From contig VFJS01000028.1 of assembly GCA_009885955.1 (NCBI GenBank), positions 1-38,840 of the forward strand: a stretch of DNA of 38,840 nucleotides. Reading direction: 5' to 3'. This document shows positions 1 to 8,580 of this stretch, one piece after another (position 1 is the first letter of the stretch; each line of letters opens with the position of its first letter). Position numbers and translations under genes: made by a program. The notes beneath the pieces were generated by a model. That model made no database searches, was not told the origin of the DNA, and saw only the letters and a list, made by a program, of their open reading frames with translations. This DNA comes from Spirochaetia bacterium (GTDB taxonomy: Bacteria > Spirochaetota > UBA4802 > UBA5550).

Positions 1-9
1 AGCATCCCT

Positions 10-37
10 GCCCCCTAAATCCCCCGGAGGGGGACTT
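10..37. repeat. Left inverted repeat of DUF559 cassette
   Basis: This 28-bp repeat begins GCCCCCTAAATCCCCC and contains its own C5/G5 mini-palindrome. It matches the reverse complement of 334-361 at 26 of 28 positions, the only mismatches being in the centre of the mini-palindrome. The pair encloses the DUF559 fragment. I have seen this C5TAAATC5 style repeat near DUF559 genes in other genomes, but I cannot search here. Confidence 0.75.
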
Positions 38-75
38 AAAGATTGCTTTACAAATAAAACTATTTTATCAATAAT

Positions 76-321
76 TTGATATGTATGAATTTAAAAATCA
101 GATCTCCAGGATATGTTATTGAGCTCGCCAGAAAAATGAGACTTAATTTAATTGCCATAGAAATTGATGGTGATATTCATAAATTGAGACAGGAGTACGA
201 TGAATATCGTGATAATTTCCTGAAAAGTATTGGAATATCTACTTTACGATTTACATATGAAGATGTAATTCACAATATAAATCATGTTTTAGCTGATATT
301 AAAAAGAATTTAATTTTATAA
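76..321 (+). pseudogene. DUF559 / Vsr-like endonuclease remnant, 5' truncated
   Basis: The 81-residue reading frame starts with TTG and matches only the C-terminal half of DUF559 proteins, small PD-(D/E)XK nucleases related to very-short-patch repair endonucleases. The visible signature is the hydrophobic strand followed by EIDGDIH (about residues 28-34), then a YDEYRDNFL helix and GISTLRFTYEDV. In complete DUF559 proteins (about 110-130 residues) the N-terminal RKxLRxxxTxxE segment comes before this, and it is missing here. The fragment sits between two inverted repeats, so it may be a decayed mobile cassette. It may alternatively be a short expressed protein, since no internal stop breaks the remaining frame. 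Function is not assured. Confidence 0.5.
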
Positions 322-333
322 TTATGTTTCTTC

Positions 334-361
334 AAGTCCCCCTATGGGGGATTTAGGGGGC
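334..361. repeat. Right inverted repeat of DUF559 cassette
   Basis: This is the inverted partner of the repeat at 10-37, differing from it at two central positions. The remaining bases to 503 are AT-rich and carry no other feature I can support except the ribosome binding site of the next gene. Confidence 0.75.
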
Positions 362-503
362 TTCTTTCGGATGGATAAATGGATAGCTTTTCAAGAGGGA
401 GAAATAGATTTATGGGTTGAAATTATTAAATTAATGTTAAAAATATCTTGTAAAATTCAAATTAATAATTACTTTATATTAAATGACTTATTTGGAGTAT
501 CTG

Positions 504-1481
504 ATGGCTGATATTAAATATTACAATGCCGGGGATTTCATTTTAAATGATATAATAAAAAAAAAGGGTGAGAGGGGAGCGCTTGTTTATGTAATTTTTT
601 CAACTTTAGGCGAAAGGGAGTCAGAATTGATTTATGACAAGATCCAGGTTCTATGCAATGATCCGGGGTCTCTGATTGATAAGATTTTCCTGTCCCACAG
701 GAGAACCGGCGACCGAATGGACCGTACAGAAATACTTGCGAAAGAGGCCTCCCGCTTCATCGAGATAATTATTTCCAATGATATCCAGGTGCCCGGGATG
801 GGCCAGGAGAAGGGGAAGGGCGCTGATATGAGGAGGGCCCTTTTCCACCTGAACAGCAGATATACATTCGATACAACCGATGAAAATATTATTATCATAT
901 TTCTTGATGGGGATTCCTCGCCGGAACATTTCGGGCCCCGTTACGTGACTGGGCTCTGCGGCGCTGTCCTTGACGGGTATGATTTCGCCAGGGCGGGATT
1001 TTTCAGGGAGATGGGCAGGGTGAAAAAATTTGTTGCGCAGCCGCTCTATTCGGCCATCGGGCACCATGAACTGAAGAACCTCACCATGATGTCCTACCCC
1101 CTGTCCGGAGAGATGGGCGGCACCCTTCAGTTTTTCAACTCGGTAAGTTTCTGGCAGATCTACGGTGTAGAAACCGGCATCAACATAGACTCTTCAGTAA
1201 TGGATTTTAAAACTGCTGATATAAACATGGGAATACATGACCATGAACATCAGGATGAAATCAAGATTCAGAAAATGGCCTTTGGAATCATACGGACTTA
1301 TCTCAAGCAGCTTGAAAGTCACGGGTTCATTGAATTAAAGAGAAATGCGGTTATTTCAGATAGATTCAGGGCGGCCTTCATCAATGAAATGGGTGAAAGG
1401 GATTTCCTGGATTTTGACCTTGACGAGAAAAAGTATGAGCCGCTGTATACCCTTGTGTCCATTGATGTTGAAAAAGCATGA
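504..1481 (+). CDS. GT2/GT81-like glycosyltransferase (glucosyl-3-phosphoglycerate synthase-like)
   Basis: A 325-residue predicted cytoplasmic GT-A fold glycosyltransferase. The N-terminal strand VYVIFSTLGERES, the GKGADMRRAL segment (about residues 104-112) and the metal-binding DxD motif LDGD (D135, D137) place it among nucleotide-sugar transferases. The later segment with QPLYSAIGHHE, the SGEMGG stretch and a His-rich GIHDHEHQ (about 250) resembles GT81 enzymes such as glucosyl-3-phosphoglycerate synthase, which start synthesis of glucosylglycerate or methylglucose polysaccharides. An upstream in-frame ATG exists at 483, but ATG 504 has GGAG at 494-497 at good spacing and is preferred. The acceptor is not determined by the sequence; a compatible-solute or glycolipid role is equally possible. 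The next gene, on the same strand, is a signalling protein, so the context does not help. Confidence 0.75.
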   Translation: MADIKYYNAGDFILNDIIKKKGERGALVYVIFSTLGERESELIYDKIQVLCNDPGSLIDKIFLSHRRTGDRMDRTEILAKEASRFIEIIISNDIQVPGMGQEKGKGADMRRALFHLNSRYTFDTTDENIIIIFLDGDSSPEHFGPRYVTGLCGAVLDGYDFARAGFFREMGRVKKFVAQPLYSAIGHHELKNLTMMSYPLSGEMGGTLQFFNSVSFWQIYGVETGINIDSSVMDFKTADINMGIHDHEHQDEIKIQKMAFGIIRTYLKQLESHGFIELKRNAVISDRFRAAFINEMGERDFLDFDLDEKKYEPLYTLVSIDVEKA

Positions 1482-1561
1482 TAAGCGTTGGCCTCATTAT
1501 TGGGATCGTGATTTTCAATCCTGTGCGGAATAATGCAAATATTAAATGACCGGGGAATTGT

Positions 1562-2806
1562 ATGACTGTTAAAAGATTGCTGATTGTTGAGGATGATGCA
1601 GTAACCAGGGATACGCTTACTGAAATATTACGGGCTGAAGGATATCAGATAACTGCAGCATCCAATGGCAGGGAGGCGGTTGAACTATTTATGATAGACC
1701 CCTTTCCGGTTGTAATAACAGATGTGGAAATGCCTGTCATGGATGGAAATGAGCTAATTTCCATATTAAAAGATTTTGATATGGATCCGGTAATAATAGT
1801 CCTCACCGGCCATAATGAGCTTGATATTGTCATCGGGATCATGAAAAAAGGGGTCTTTGATTATATCATAAAACCTGTTGATGGCCGTGACATGGTGATG
1901 AAACTTGGAAGGGCCTTTGATGTTGCCTCATTAAAGAGGATGAAAAAAATTCATGAAAAAGAAAAACTCGTCAAGCTCGAAAATCAGATAAGCTGGCTCA
2001 ACTGGAATGAACAGATCATAAAGAGGGATTATGACAGGATTGACCGGACACTCTTTAAAAGCCTTCATACAAGCTTTAACCAGGGCGGAGGTTTCGGCTC
2101 CCTTGTAACACTCATTAATATCATAACCCAGTCAGCAGTAAAGGAAGGTGATAACTATCTTATAAACTCCGAGATTTTTGACATCATAACATACAATTCC
2201 GTTATCGCGCAGAAAACCATCGATTTTTTCTCTGAAATTAATTTTATCCTGAGCACCGATTTTAAAACAAAAGTGGTGAGTATCTCAGAGATATATGACT
2301 CAATAAAGGCCATCATTGACAGGCAGGGGGATAATAAGAAAGTTAAGGGCAACAATATTCTTTTCAGCGACAGAAAGATGAATTTTGACGACAAGATGGT
2401 TCTCATTGAACCGAAGTATTTTGAAAAAACAATATCAGAGCTCTTTATGAATGCCTTCAAGTATTCTTCAAAGAACAGTGACATAACTGTCATCATTGAT
2501 GCATCAGATAAAAATGCGGAGATATCCGTAATAAATGTACCGGAAAAGCTTCCTGGAGGAATTGAGGGGATTCCCCCCGAGTATGAGAATCTGATTTTTG
2601 AGCCTTTCTTCCGCCTGGTAAGCAATGTCTATGAAGATTTCGACTCCCTTGATTACGGCCTCGGGCTTGTCATAGTCGATAAGGTTGTAACCAAGCTTGG
2701 CGGTTCAGTGAGCGCATCCAATATCAGGGACTATTCCAATATTGCAGCAAGTTCCGTGGTGAAGGTTGATTTTACTGTGAGTCTGCCTCTTCAAAAAAAG
2801 AACTGA
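1562..2806 (+). CDS. Hybrid receiver-histidine kinase-like protein
   Basis: A 414-residue cytoplasmic signalling protein. Residues 1-120 form a receiver domain with acidic pocket E10/D11/D12, phosphoacceptor D54 in TDVEMPVMDG and K104 in IIKPVDG. After a coiled linker comes LFKSLHTSFNQGGGFGSL, whose H169 is the only plausible phosphoacceptor; a standard HisKA box (HELRTPL) is missing. Residues about 285-412 form a HATPase_c domain with N-box NAFKYSS and G-box YGLGLVIVDK. It lacks a transmembrane or obvious sensor domain, so input must come through the receiver or a partner. Its stop overlaps the start of the next gene by one base (TGATG), so it should be translated with the receiver-Hpt protein as one phosphorelay. 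The signal sensed is unknown. Confidence 0.85.
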   Translation: MTVKRLLIVEDDAVTRDTLTEILRAEGYQITAASNGREAVELFMIDPFPVVITDVEMPVMDGNELISILKDFDMDPVIIVLTGHNELDIVIGIMKKGVFDYIIKPVDGRDMVMKLGRAFDVASLKRMKKIHEKEKLVKLENQISWLNWNEQIIKRDYDRIDRTLFKSLHTSFNQGGGFGSLVTLINIITQSAVKEGDNYLINSEIFDIITYNSVIAQKTIDFFSEINFILSTDFKTKVVSISEIYDSIKAIIDRQGDNKKVKGNNILFSDRKMNFDDKMVLIEPKYFEKTISELFMNAFKYSSKNSDITVIIDASDKNAEISVINVPEKLPGGIEGIPPEYENLIFEPFFRLVSNVYEDFDSLDYGLGLVIVDKVVTKLGGSVSASNIRDYSNIAASSVVKVDFTVSLPLQKKN

Positions 2807-3582
2807 TGGGCAAGGGACGTATTCAGAAAAAAGCAAGGGTTCTTATCGCTGAAGATAACATTACCAATCAGATGCTTTATAAAATAATGCTTGAAGATAT
2901 GGGGATATCCGTGGATATTGCTAATGATGGTTTTGAAGCCGTGGAAATGTACAGGGACGGCGGCTATGATTTGATACTCATGGATATCCATATGCCTGTC
3001 ATGAACGGCATTGAATCAGCCGGGAAAATTATGGAAATCGAAAAGTCCCTTAAAAGGGATGGGGATAGAATTCCCATTATAGCACTGACTGCGGATGTGC
3101 TGAGTGATGAAAAAAATAACGCCGGGAAAGCCGGTATTGTTGATTTTTTCACCAAGCCAATATCTGCTGAACAACTTTACACAGGATTGAAAAAGTATAT
3201 ACCCATGGAAAATAGTAAAAATTCAAATGAAAATAACAGTAAAATCGAACTTCTTGACAATCTTTCAAAGTCTGCGGCTGTCCTTGGCATCCAAAAGGAA
3301 GTTCTATTGACTCTTATCAATAAATTTTTATCCAATTCATCACAGTACCTGGATAATATCAGCCTTCATATAAAAATCATGGATTACGATAATTTATGTA
3401 AGGAGGCTCACAAAATGAAAGGAGCCGCTCTGAACCTGAGGCTCAACACTCTGGGTGAAACGGCCCTGGAAATGGAAAGAAATGCCAGGAATAAAATTGA
3501 ATTCGATTACAGTAACCTGCTGGAAACCATGAGGACTGAAATTGCCAGTCTCAGATTAATCTACAGCAATCTTGAAGTGTAA
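2806..3582 (+). CDS. Receiver-Hpt phosphorelay protein
   Basis: A 258-residue protein with an N-terminal receiver (residues 10-131; D60 in LILMDIHMPVMNG, K117 in FFTKPIS) and a C-terminal histidine phosphotransfer domain (about 145-258) with the phosphoacceptor H202 in AHKMKGAALN. It would relay phosphate between the neighbouring kinase and its own or another receiver. It is translationally coupled to the upstream gene through TGATG. No DNA-binding or enzymatic output domain is present, so the final output must be another protein, possibly not encoded here. The gene ends 31 bp before the convergent MORN gene, with no clear terminator between them. Confidence 0.87.
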   Translation: MGKGRIQKKARVLIAEDNITNQMLYKIMLEDMGISVDIANDGFEAVEMYRDGGYDLILMDIHMPVMNGIESAGKIMEIEKSLKRDGDRIPIIALTADVLSDEKNNAGKAGIVDFFTKPISAEQLYTGLKKYIPMENSKNSNENNSKIELLDNLSKSAAVLGIQKEVLLTLINKFLSNSSQYLDNISLHIKIMDYDNLCKEAHKMKGAALNLRLNTLGETALEMERNARNKIEFDYSNLLETMRTEIASLRLIYSNLEV

Positions 3583-3613
3583 TATCCGTCATATCAGGAA
3601 ATCTTAAATCCGC

Positions 3614-4219
3614 TTAACATGCTATGAGTATGTTATTTTTCCAGGTCCCCTTTATTTTCCGTCCTGACTCAGTATATAAAATTCCTCTGCCGTTTTTTTT
3701 TGATGAGTACCATTCCCCGATGTATTTGTTCCCGGAGTTGTAGAAGTATACCCCCTTCCCATGCCGCATGCCGTCCACCCAGGATCCTTTGTATTTTATT
3801 CTGCCGTCCTCATAGTATTCTCCATGGCCGTGCATTTTATCTTTTTTCCACATTCCCCGGTAAACAGCATCGGTAGTAAAATGATAGGTCCCCCTGCCAT
3901 GCATCATATCATGTTTCCATTTGCCCTCATATTTTGATCCATCAGCATACTGGTAGGCCCCGGCGCCATGCATCATATCATTCTTCCAATGCCCTGCATA
4001 CATAGCCCCATTTGAGAAAGTATATTTCCCTGTTCCATGCCTCAGGCCTTTTTTCCATTTTCCTGTGTACGTATCACCATTATCATAGCAGTAAGTTCCA
4101 TGGCCGTGCCGATGCCCATTCCTGTAATTGCCGTCATAGACCGGTTTACTCTCTTCAGCCATGGCTTCATCCGCTTCATGTTTCAGGTTCATTAAATTTA
4201 ATGATATTGAACTGTTCAT
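3614..4219 (-). CDS. MORN-repeat protein, no signal peptide
   Basis: A 201-residue protein built almost wholly of MORN repeats with a 23-residue period. Seven full copies start at YDGNY, YTGKW, YAGHW, YEGKW, YRGMW, YKGSW and YIGEW, and a partial eighth starts at IKGTW. Each copy carries the usual YxGxW...HGxGxY pattern. The first 27 residues are polar and lack a signal peptide, so the protein is probably cytoplasmic. MORN repeats form elongated beta-sheets that bind lipids or proteins, but the function of bacterial examples is mostly unknown. The neighbour upstream on the same strand is a second MORN protein, which has a signal peptide. No clear Shine-Dalgarno lies before the ATG at 4219; the second in-frame ATG ten codons in is an alternative. 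Confidence 0.8.
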   Translation of the reverse strand: MNSSISLNLMNLKHEADEAMAEESKPVYDGNYRNGHRHGHGTYCYDNGDTYTGKWKKGLRHGTGKYTFSNGAMYAGHWKNDMMHGAGAYQYADGSKYEGKWKHDMMHGRGTYHFTTDAVYRGMWKKDKMHGHGEYYEDGRIKYKGSWVDGMRHGKGVYFYNSGNKYIGEWYSSKKNGRGILYTESGRKIKGTWKNNILIAC

Positions 4220-4312
4220 ATTGTATATTCATTATTTAATCCATTCATGCCGCAATCACTGCTGAATCAAAAATGACGGGGATAAAATTATTTCATCTTC
4301 ACGGACAGCGGC

Positions 4313-4888
4313 CTATTTCGGATCCTGAGATTCTTTTTTGTCTTTAGTTTCTTTACCCGCTTCGTCATCTGTTAATTTTTTTAATCCTATGAAGGTATTA
4401 TTTTTCCAGTTTCCTTTTTTGTATTCCGAATCATTCGAATAGAGGATGCCATAGCCATGCTTCATATCATTCATCCATTCACCATCAAACCTGTCGCCAT
4501 TGACAAAATAATAAATTCCCCTGCCATGCTTTTTCCCTTTGAAAAACTGCCCTTCATACCTGCTGCCGTTTGCGAAGTAGAATACCCCTTTCCCATGCAT
4601 GGTGCCGAACTGTATATCGCCGATATATTTTTCATTGCCAGGATATAAATAGGTGCCGTAGCCATGGATCCTGTCGTTCGTAAACGTGCCGACATATTTT
4701 TCCCTGTTGGCAAAAGTATATATACCATTGCCATGGATCTGGCTGTTTCTGAAATTCCCGGAATAGGAATCCCCGTTGGGATATGCGTATACGCCATTCC
4801 CGTTTTCACAATTCCCCGAGATACATTCCGGAAAAAGATCCGTGGTTACTGCCAATATTATCAGTAGAAAAAAAATGATCTGTCGCAT
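4313..4888 (-). CDS. Exported MORN-repeat protein
   Basis: A 191-residue protein with a hydrophobic N-terminal signal sequence (IIFFLLIILAV, about residues 4-14), followed by five MORN copies (YSGNF, YVGTF, YIGDI, YEGQF, FDGEW) and partial ones at both ends. The tail is charged (KETKDKKESQDPK). AGGAAA lies seven bases before the ATG. It is therefore predicted to be periplasmic or surface-exposed, in contrast to its cytoplasmic neighbour at 3614-4219. A conserved lipobox is not clear: Cys residues at about 21 and 26 follow the signal sequence, but the context is not a good LxxC. The function is unknown; a structural or envelope-associated role is an inference from repeat type and location. Confidence 0.8.
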   Translation of the reverse strand: MRQIIFFLLIILAVTTDLFPECISGNCENGNGVYAYPNGDSYSGNFRNSQIHGNGIYTFANREKYVGTFTNDRIHGYGTYLYPGNEKYIGDIQFGTMHGKGVFYFANGSRYEGQFFKGKKHGRGIYYFVNGDRFDGEWMNDMKHGYGILYSNDSEYKKGNWKNNTFIGLKKLTDDEAGKETKDKKESQDPK

Positions 4889-4901
4889 TTTATGTTTCCT
4901 G

Positions 4902-5486
4902 TCAGGAAGATATTTTTTTCAGTAATTCTTTTTTTGTCTTTTCAAAGTCTTCGTCTGTAATGGCGCCGTTCTCGTGAAGTTTTTTCAGTTTTTCAATGGT
5001 ATCAAATATGTCATCGTTTTTTATGCCGGATTTCATGCTCCTGGCGAATTCCCTTCCTTTTTCAAGAAATTCTTTGTATTTTTTTTTCATGCCGTCAACA
5101 TTGAAGTCATTCAGGGACTTGCCGCCGGAAAAATGCGTATCAAATACTTTTCCCAGGGCATAGGTGGAACCGCCGGCCAATAATACCTGTGCGGCGATTC
5201 CCAATACAGTTCCGATGCCGGGCAGGGCCTTGACAGCGCTTGCGCCTAATTTTGCAAAGGATGTGCCTACAAGTGATGAGGCAAGGGATTTCCCCTTGCT
5301 GCTGTCATAATCGGCTGAATAAAATTCTGCAATGTTCTTAATCATGTCGAGCTGAATCGCTGAAATCGCAACAAAATCCACAAGGGGGATAGGGATTGCT
5401 CCTGCGGTCATGGCATATATGACATGATTTTTAATTATATCATCTATTGTCTCAACTTTTTTTGTTTTCATCTCTTTTGTTGCCAT
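4902..5486 (-). CDS. DUF697-like protein with C-terminal SHOCT domain
   Basis: A 194-residue protein. Residues about 10-125 look like DUF697 (IIKNHVIYAMTAGAIPIPLVD, then a helix with AISAIQLDMIKNIAEFY and a Gly/Ala-rich hydrophobic segment ALPGIGTVLGIAAQVLLAGG). That domain is often attached to dynamin- or Era-type GTPases and associates with membranes. Residues about 158-193 match the SHOCT motif (DIFDTIEKLKKLHENGAITDEDFEKTKKELL), a short helical oligomerisation domain. The ATG at 5486 has AAGGAG eight bases upstream; the in-frame TTG one codon earlier is less likely. A good minus-strand promoter lies at 5589-5617, so this gene probably heads its own unit with the MORN genes downstream. No GTPase partner is adjacent. 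Confidence 0.75.
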   Translation of the reverse strand: MATKEMKTKKVETIDDIIKNHVIYAMTAGAIPIPLVDFVAISAIQLDMIKNIAEFYSADYDSSKGKSLASSLVGTSFAKLGASAVKALPGIGTVLGIAAQVLLAGGSTYALGKVFDTHFSGGKSLNDFNVDGMKKKYKEFLEKGREFARSMKSGIKNDDIFDTIEKLKKLHENGAITDEDFEKTKKELLKKISS

Positions 5487-5588
5487 CAATATATCTCCTT
5501 GTTTTTAATAAAAAATTAAATGAGAAAAATGATCTCATTCTTCCGGATATCAGATATATTCCCGGTTTGTTATTATATCACCATGCAT

Positions 5589-5617
5589 AAGATAGATTAA
5601 TTCCAGTAAAAAGTCAA
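5589..5617 (-). promoter_or_regulatory. Sigma70-type promoter for DUF697/MORN unit
   Basis: On the minus strand, TTGACT (5617-5612) and TATCTT (5594-5589) are separated by exactly 17 bases. The start of transcription would be near 5582, about 95 bases before the DUF697 gene. It overlaps nothing coding and lies just downstream of the ligA stop at 5657. Confidence 0.6.
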
Positions 5618-5656
5618 GAGAATGATTAATGATGAAATGCATTTGCGGGGCAAAAA

Positions 5657-7702
5657 TCAGCTATTTTTATCAATAAGGGCAAGAAAATCCTTTTCATTCA
5701 CTATATGTATTTTTAGTGATTCAGCCTTTTCAAGCTTGCTCCCCGGGTTTTCGCCGGCAAGGAGGTGTGTAGTTTTTCCGGAGATTACGGTAGTAACCGC
5801 CCCTTTTCTTTTTTTTATTTCATCAATGGCCATTTCTCTGGGCTTAAAACGGTCAAAGGATCCGGTTACACACCAGACCTGGCCTTCAAAAACAGGTTCT
5901 ACATTATCTTTAAAGGGACTTTCACTTTCTGAAAAGATGAGCCCTGCTTTTTTTAGTTTTTCTATACGGTTTTTTATTTCGGGTTTTGATAATTCAGAAA
6001 TAATTAATGCAGCGGTTTTTTCCCCTATTCCATGAATTGATTTAAGTTTTTCAATGTTACCTGAATCAGCCGTTTCCATAAGTGAATCAATGTCCCTGAA
6101 CCCTGCGTCAACAAGTATCTCCACACCGATTTTTCCGAGCTCCGGAATGCCGAGGGAAAGAAGAACTGACCTGAAGGGCTTTTTTTTGCTTTTTTCAATG
6201 CCTTCCATGATAAGTGAAATTTTTTTACTGCCGAATCCCTGGAGGCCGGAAAGTGATTCAGGATTTAAGGAATAGATGTCCGGTATGTCGCGTATGATTT
6301 TATTTTCAATGAGCGTGTTTATCGTTTCGGGCCCGAGATTTTCAATATCCATACCGCCCCTGGATGTAAAGAAATGGAGCCGTCCTTTAACCTGCTCAGA
6401 GCAGTTTATATTTTTGCAGAAATGGTGAGCGCCGGTTTTTTCAAGGGTATTGCCGCAGAAGGGGCAGGCTTCCGGAATTTTCCATGTTGTATTCCCTGTT
6501 TCATTTTTATCAATGACCCGTTCAACGGCAGGTATGATATCGCCCCGTTTTGATACCGCAACGGTATCTCCTATTGCAAGTTCGAGCATGTCGATATAGT
6601 CCTGGTTATGGAGCGTCACATTTGAGACGGTAGATCCCGATATCCTGACAGGTTTCACCCTTGCGACAGGTGTTATCCTCCCCGTTCTTCCGGCCTGGAT
6701 ATCTATTGATAAAACAACTGTTATTCCCTCCGGGGATTCGAACTTGTACGCCATGGCCCACCTGGGATGGTGCCCGGTAACCCCGAGTATTTTCCTGGCT
6801 TCAATTTCATTCACCTTGAGCACCAGGCCGTCAATTTCGTAATCAAGGGTGTTCCTGAGAGCGGTGATCCTGGAAATCTCCTTTCCAATTTCATCCAGGC
6901 GGTACTCCTTCAAGCCGGAAGACTTTGATGGTATTTCATTTTCTAAGCCGCTCCCGGTAAAGAGCGAGATGTTGGGGCTCAGTTTGAAATTCAGTTCCCT
7001 CAATTCATTCAGTATTTCCATATGGGTTTGAAGTTCATAATCGAAGTACCCTTCATAGGCGAATATATCAAGAAGGACACCGGCAGTCCTGGAACTTATG
7101 ACCCTTCTGAGAGTGCCGGCTGCCAGGTTCCTGGGATTGGCGTAGGGTATATCCATTGAGGCATTTATTTCGTTGAAATACCGTATCGGAAGAAATGCCT
7201 CGCACCTCACTGCGGCATTGATTTTTTTCGGAAGGCTGAGCGGCACGGAGCCGATGGTTTTGATGTTGGCGGTGATGTCGTTCCCGATACTGCCGTTGCC
7301 CCTTGTAAGCGCCCTGTCCAGGAGGCCGTCCCGGTAATAGAGAACAACCGATACACCGTCAATTTTTTCTTCCAGGACAAAGGAGAGCTTGTTCCCGAAT
7401 GCGGCTTCACTTTTTTTCATCCATTCGCGAAGTTCTTCAGGGCTGATCAATTTATCAAGGCTGAGGACCTGGATTGTATGTTCCGCTTCGGGCAGATCCT
7501 GTGAAATATCCGACCCCACCCTCTGCGTGGGTGAATCAGGCATTTTTAGTTCAGGATGTTCTTTTTCAAGGCCTGCAAGCTCATCAAAAAGCCTGTCATA
7601 TTCAAGGTCCGAAAGTCCGGGGCGGGAGAGTACATAATATTCATGCTCATGCCTCCTCAGCCTGACTGACAGCTCCCTGATCCTGTCCCTGATATTATCC
7701 AT
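5657..7702 (-). CDS. ligA: NAD-dependent DNA ligase LigA
   Basis: A 681-residue enzyme (using ATG 7702) that seals nicks in duplex DNA with NAD+ as cofactor, for Okazaki fragment joining and repair. Domains in order: Ia NAD-binding domain with HEYYVL and SDLEYDRLFDEL; adenylation domain with the nucleophile K113 in EEKIDGVSV; OB fold; a four-Cys zinc finger (CPFC...C...C, about residues 405-430); helix-hairpin-helix repeats; and a C-terminal BRCT domain (VWCVTGSFDRFKPREM). Length is normal for the family (about 670). A TTG at 7720 would add six residues but has no better ribosome site. It is preceded by the secreted protein gene at 7744-8550 and may be cotranscribed with it. Confidence 0.97.
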   Translation of the reverse strand: MDNIRDRIRELSVRLRRHEHEYYVLSRPGLSDLEYDRLFDELAGLEKEHPELKMPDSPTQRVGSDISQDLPEAEHTIQVLSLDKLISPEELREWMKKSEAAFGNKLSFVLEEKIDGVSVVLYYRDGLLDRALTRGNGSIGNDITANIKTIGSVPLSLPKKINAAVRCEAFLPIRYFNEINASMDIPYANPRNLAAGTLRRVISSRTAGVLLDIFAYEGYFDYELQTHMEILNELRELNFKLSPNISLFTGSGLENEIPSKSSGLKEYRLDEIGKEISRITALRNTLDYEIDGLVLKVNEIEARKILGVTGHHPRWAMAYKFESPEGITVVLSIDIQAGRTGRITPVARVKPVRISGSTVSNVTLHNQDYIDMLELAIGDTVAVSKRGDIIPAVERVIDKNETGNTTWKIPEACPFCGNTLEKTGAHHFCKNINCSEQVKGRLHFFTSRGGMDIENLGPETINTLIENKIIRDIPDIYSLNPESLSGLQGFGSKKISLIMEGIEKSKKKPFRSVLLSLGIPELGKIGVEILVDAGFRDIDSLMETADSGNIEKLKSIHGIGEKTAALIISELSKPEIKNRIEKLKKAGLIFSESESPFKDNVEPVFEGQVWCVTGSFDRFKPREMAIDEIKKRKGAVTTVISGKTTHLLAGENPGSKLEKAESLKIHIVNEKDFLALIDKNS

Positions 7703-7743
7703 GGGTAAGTTATTTCTCAAGTAAATTTCTGCGCCAGGTAGAA

Positions 7744-8550
7744 TCAGTTCATGGGTTCATATATGCCTATTCCCATGCTTCCGTCGTCAAGCTCCAGGAT
7801 GCCGAATTTATGTTTCGTCTTTTTTCCCATTTTGTCGGCAATTACATTAATATAGATCCAGGGGGGGCTGCTCTTTGAAAACAGGTATATCAGCTTGGAT
7901 CTTACAAGGTTGGGCCTTATGACTTTCAGAAAAAGTTCCCCTTTATTTTCCATATCCTTTTCACCGGGCCTGGGGTTCTGATATTTGCCGCTGTTGTAGA
8001 ACAGTATGTATCTGAAGGATTCTTTTGCATCGGAACCGAGGGAGGCTTTGAATTTTTCCAGGAGCTGCATATAGGGGGCTGCTTCACCGGGGACTTCCCT
8101 CTCTTTCCCTGCGCCATCCATGATAATTGCCTCCCTTATCTGGCTTGATATGTTTCTGAGCAGGGAGGAGGGATCCCCGGAGTTCAGGTTTATCTCGCCG
8201 CTGAAGATCTGCAGGCCTTTGTTCACATCAACGGCAACAAGAGTCAGCCTGCCGGAATCCACGGTCCCTGAAATCAGGTATTCTGATGTTTTGAGCTTTG
8301 ATATGTCCAGATAGGCTGAACCGAGGGCCTGGGCTTTTTCATGTATCTCTATGATATTTTTCATGAGGTTATCGGCAATAATTGATATGCCCCCCTCCTT
8401 GACAAGATGCTCTTTTATCCTGCTTTCATACTTTGAGGAATTGGGATCATTTCCCTTGATGGGGATGATCCCAACGGTAATTTCGGCATAAATTTTTCCG
8501 CCGGTCATGACCAGTGCAAGTATTAATAAGATATTTCTGACTTTTGCCAT
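7744..8550 (-). CDS. Exported protein of unknown function
   Basis: A 268-residue protein with a clear signal peptide (NILLILALVMTGGKIYA, cleavage probably after YA at about residue 22). The first mature segment ITVGIIPIKGNDPNSSKYESRIKEHLV is reminiscent of the alpha/beta nucleotide-like fold of CsgG/TolB-N/FlgO type periplasmic proteins (VGIIPIKG, then a helix, then GGISIIAD). The segment SEYLISGTVDSGRLTLVAVDVNKG fits the same pattern. I do not recognise the C-terminal half (about 150-268). GGAGG lies seven bases upstream of the ATG. It lies 41 bp upstream of ligA on the same strand, probably without functional connection. Periplasmic or outer-membrane associated location is predicted; function is unknown. 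Confidence 0.7.
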   Translation of the reverse strand: MAKVRNILLILALVMTGGKIYAEITVGIIPIKGNDPNSSKYESRIKEHLVKEGGISIIADNLMKNIIEIHEKAQALGSAYLDISKLKTSEYLISGTVDSGRLTLVAVDVNKGLQIFSGEINLNSGDPSSLLRNISSQIREAIIMDGAGKEREVPGEAAPYMQLLEKFKASLGSDAKESFRYILFYNSGKYQNPRPGEKDMENKGELFLKVIRPNLVRSKLIYLFSKSSPPWIYINVIADKMGKKTKHKFGILELDDGSMGIGIYEPMN

Positions 8551-8580
8551 TTTTTACCTCCAAAAAAATCTGAGACTGAC

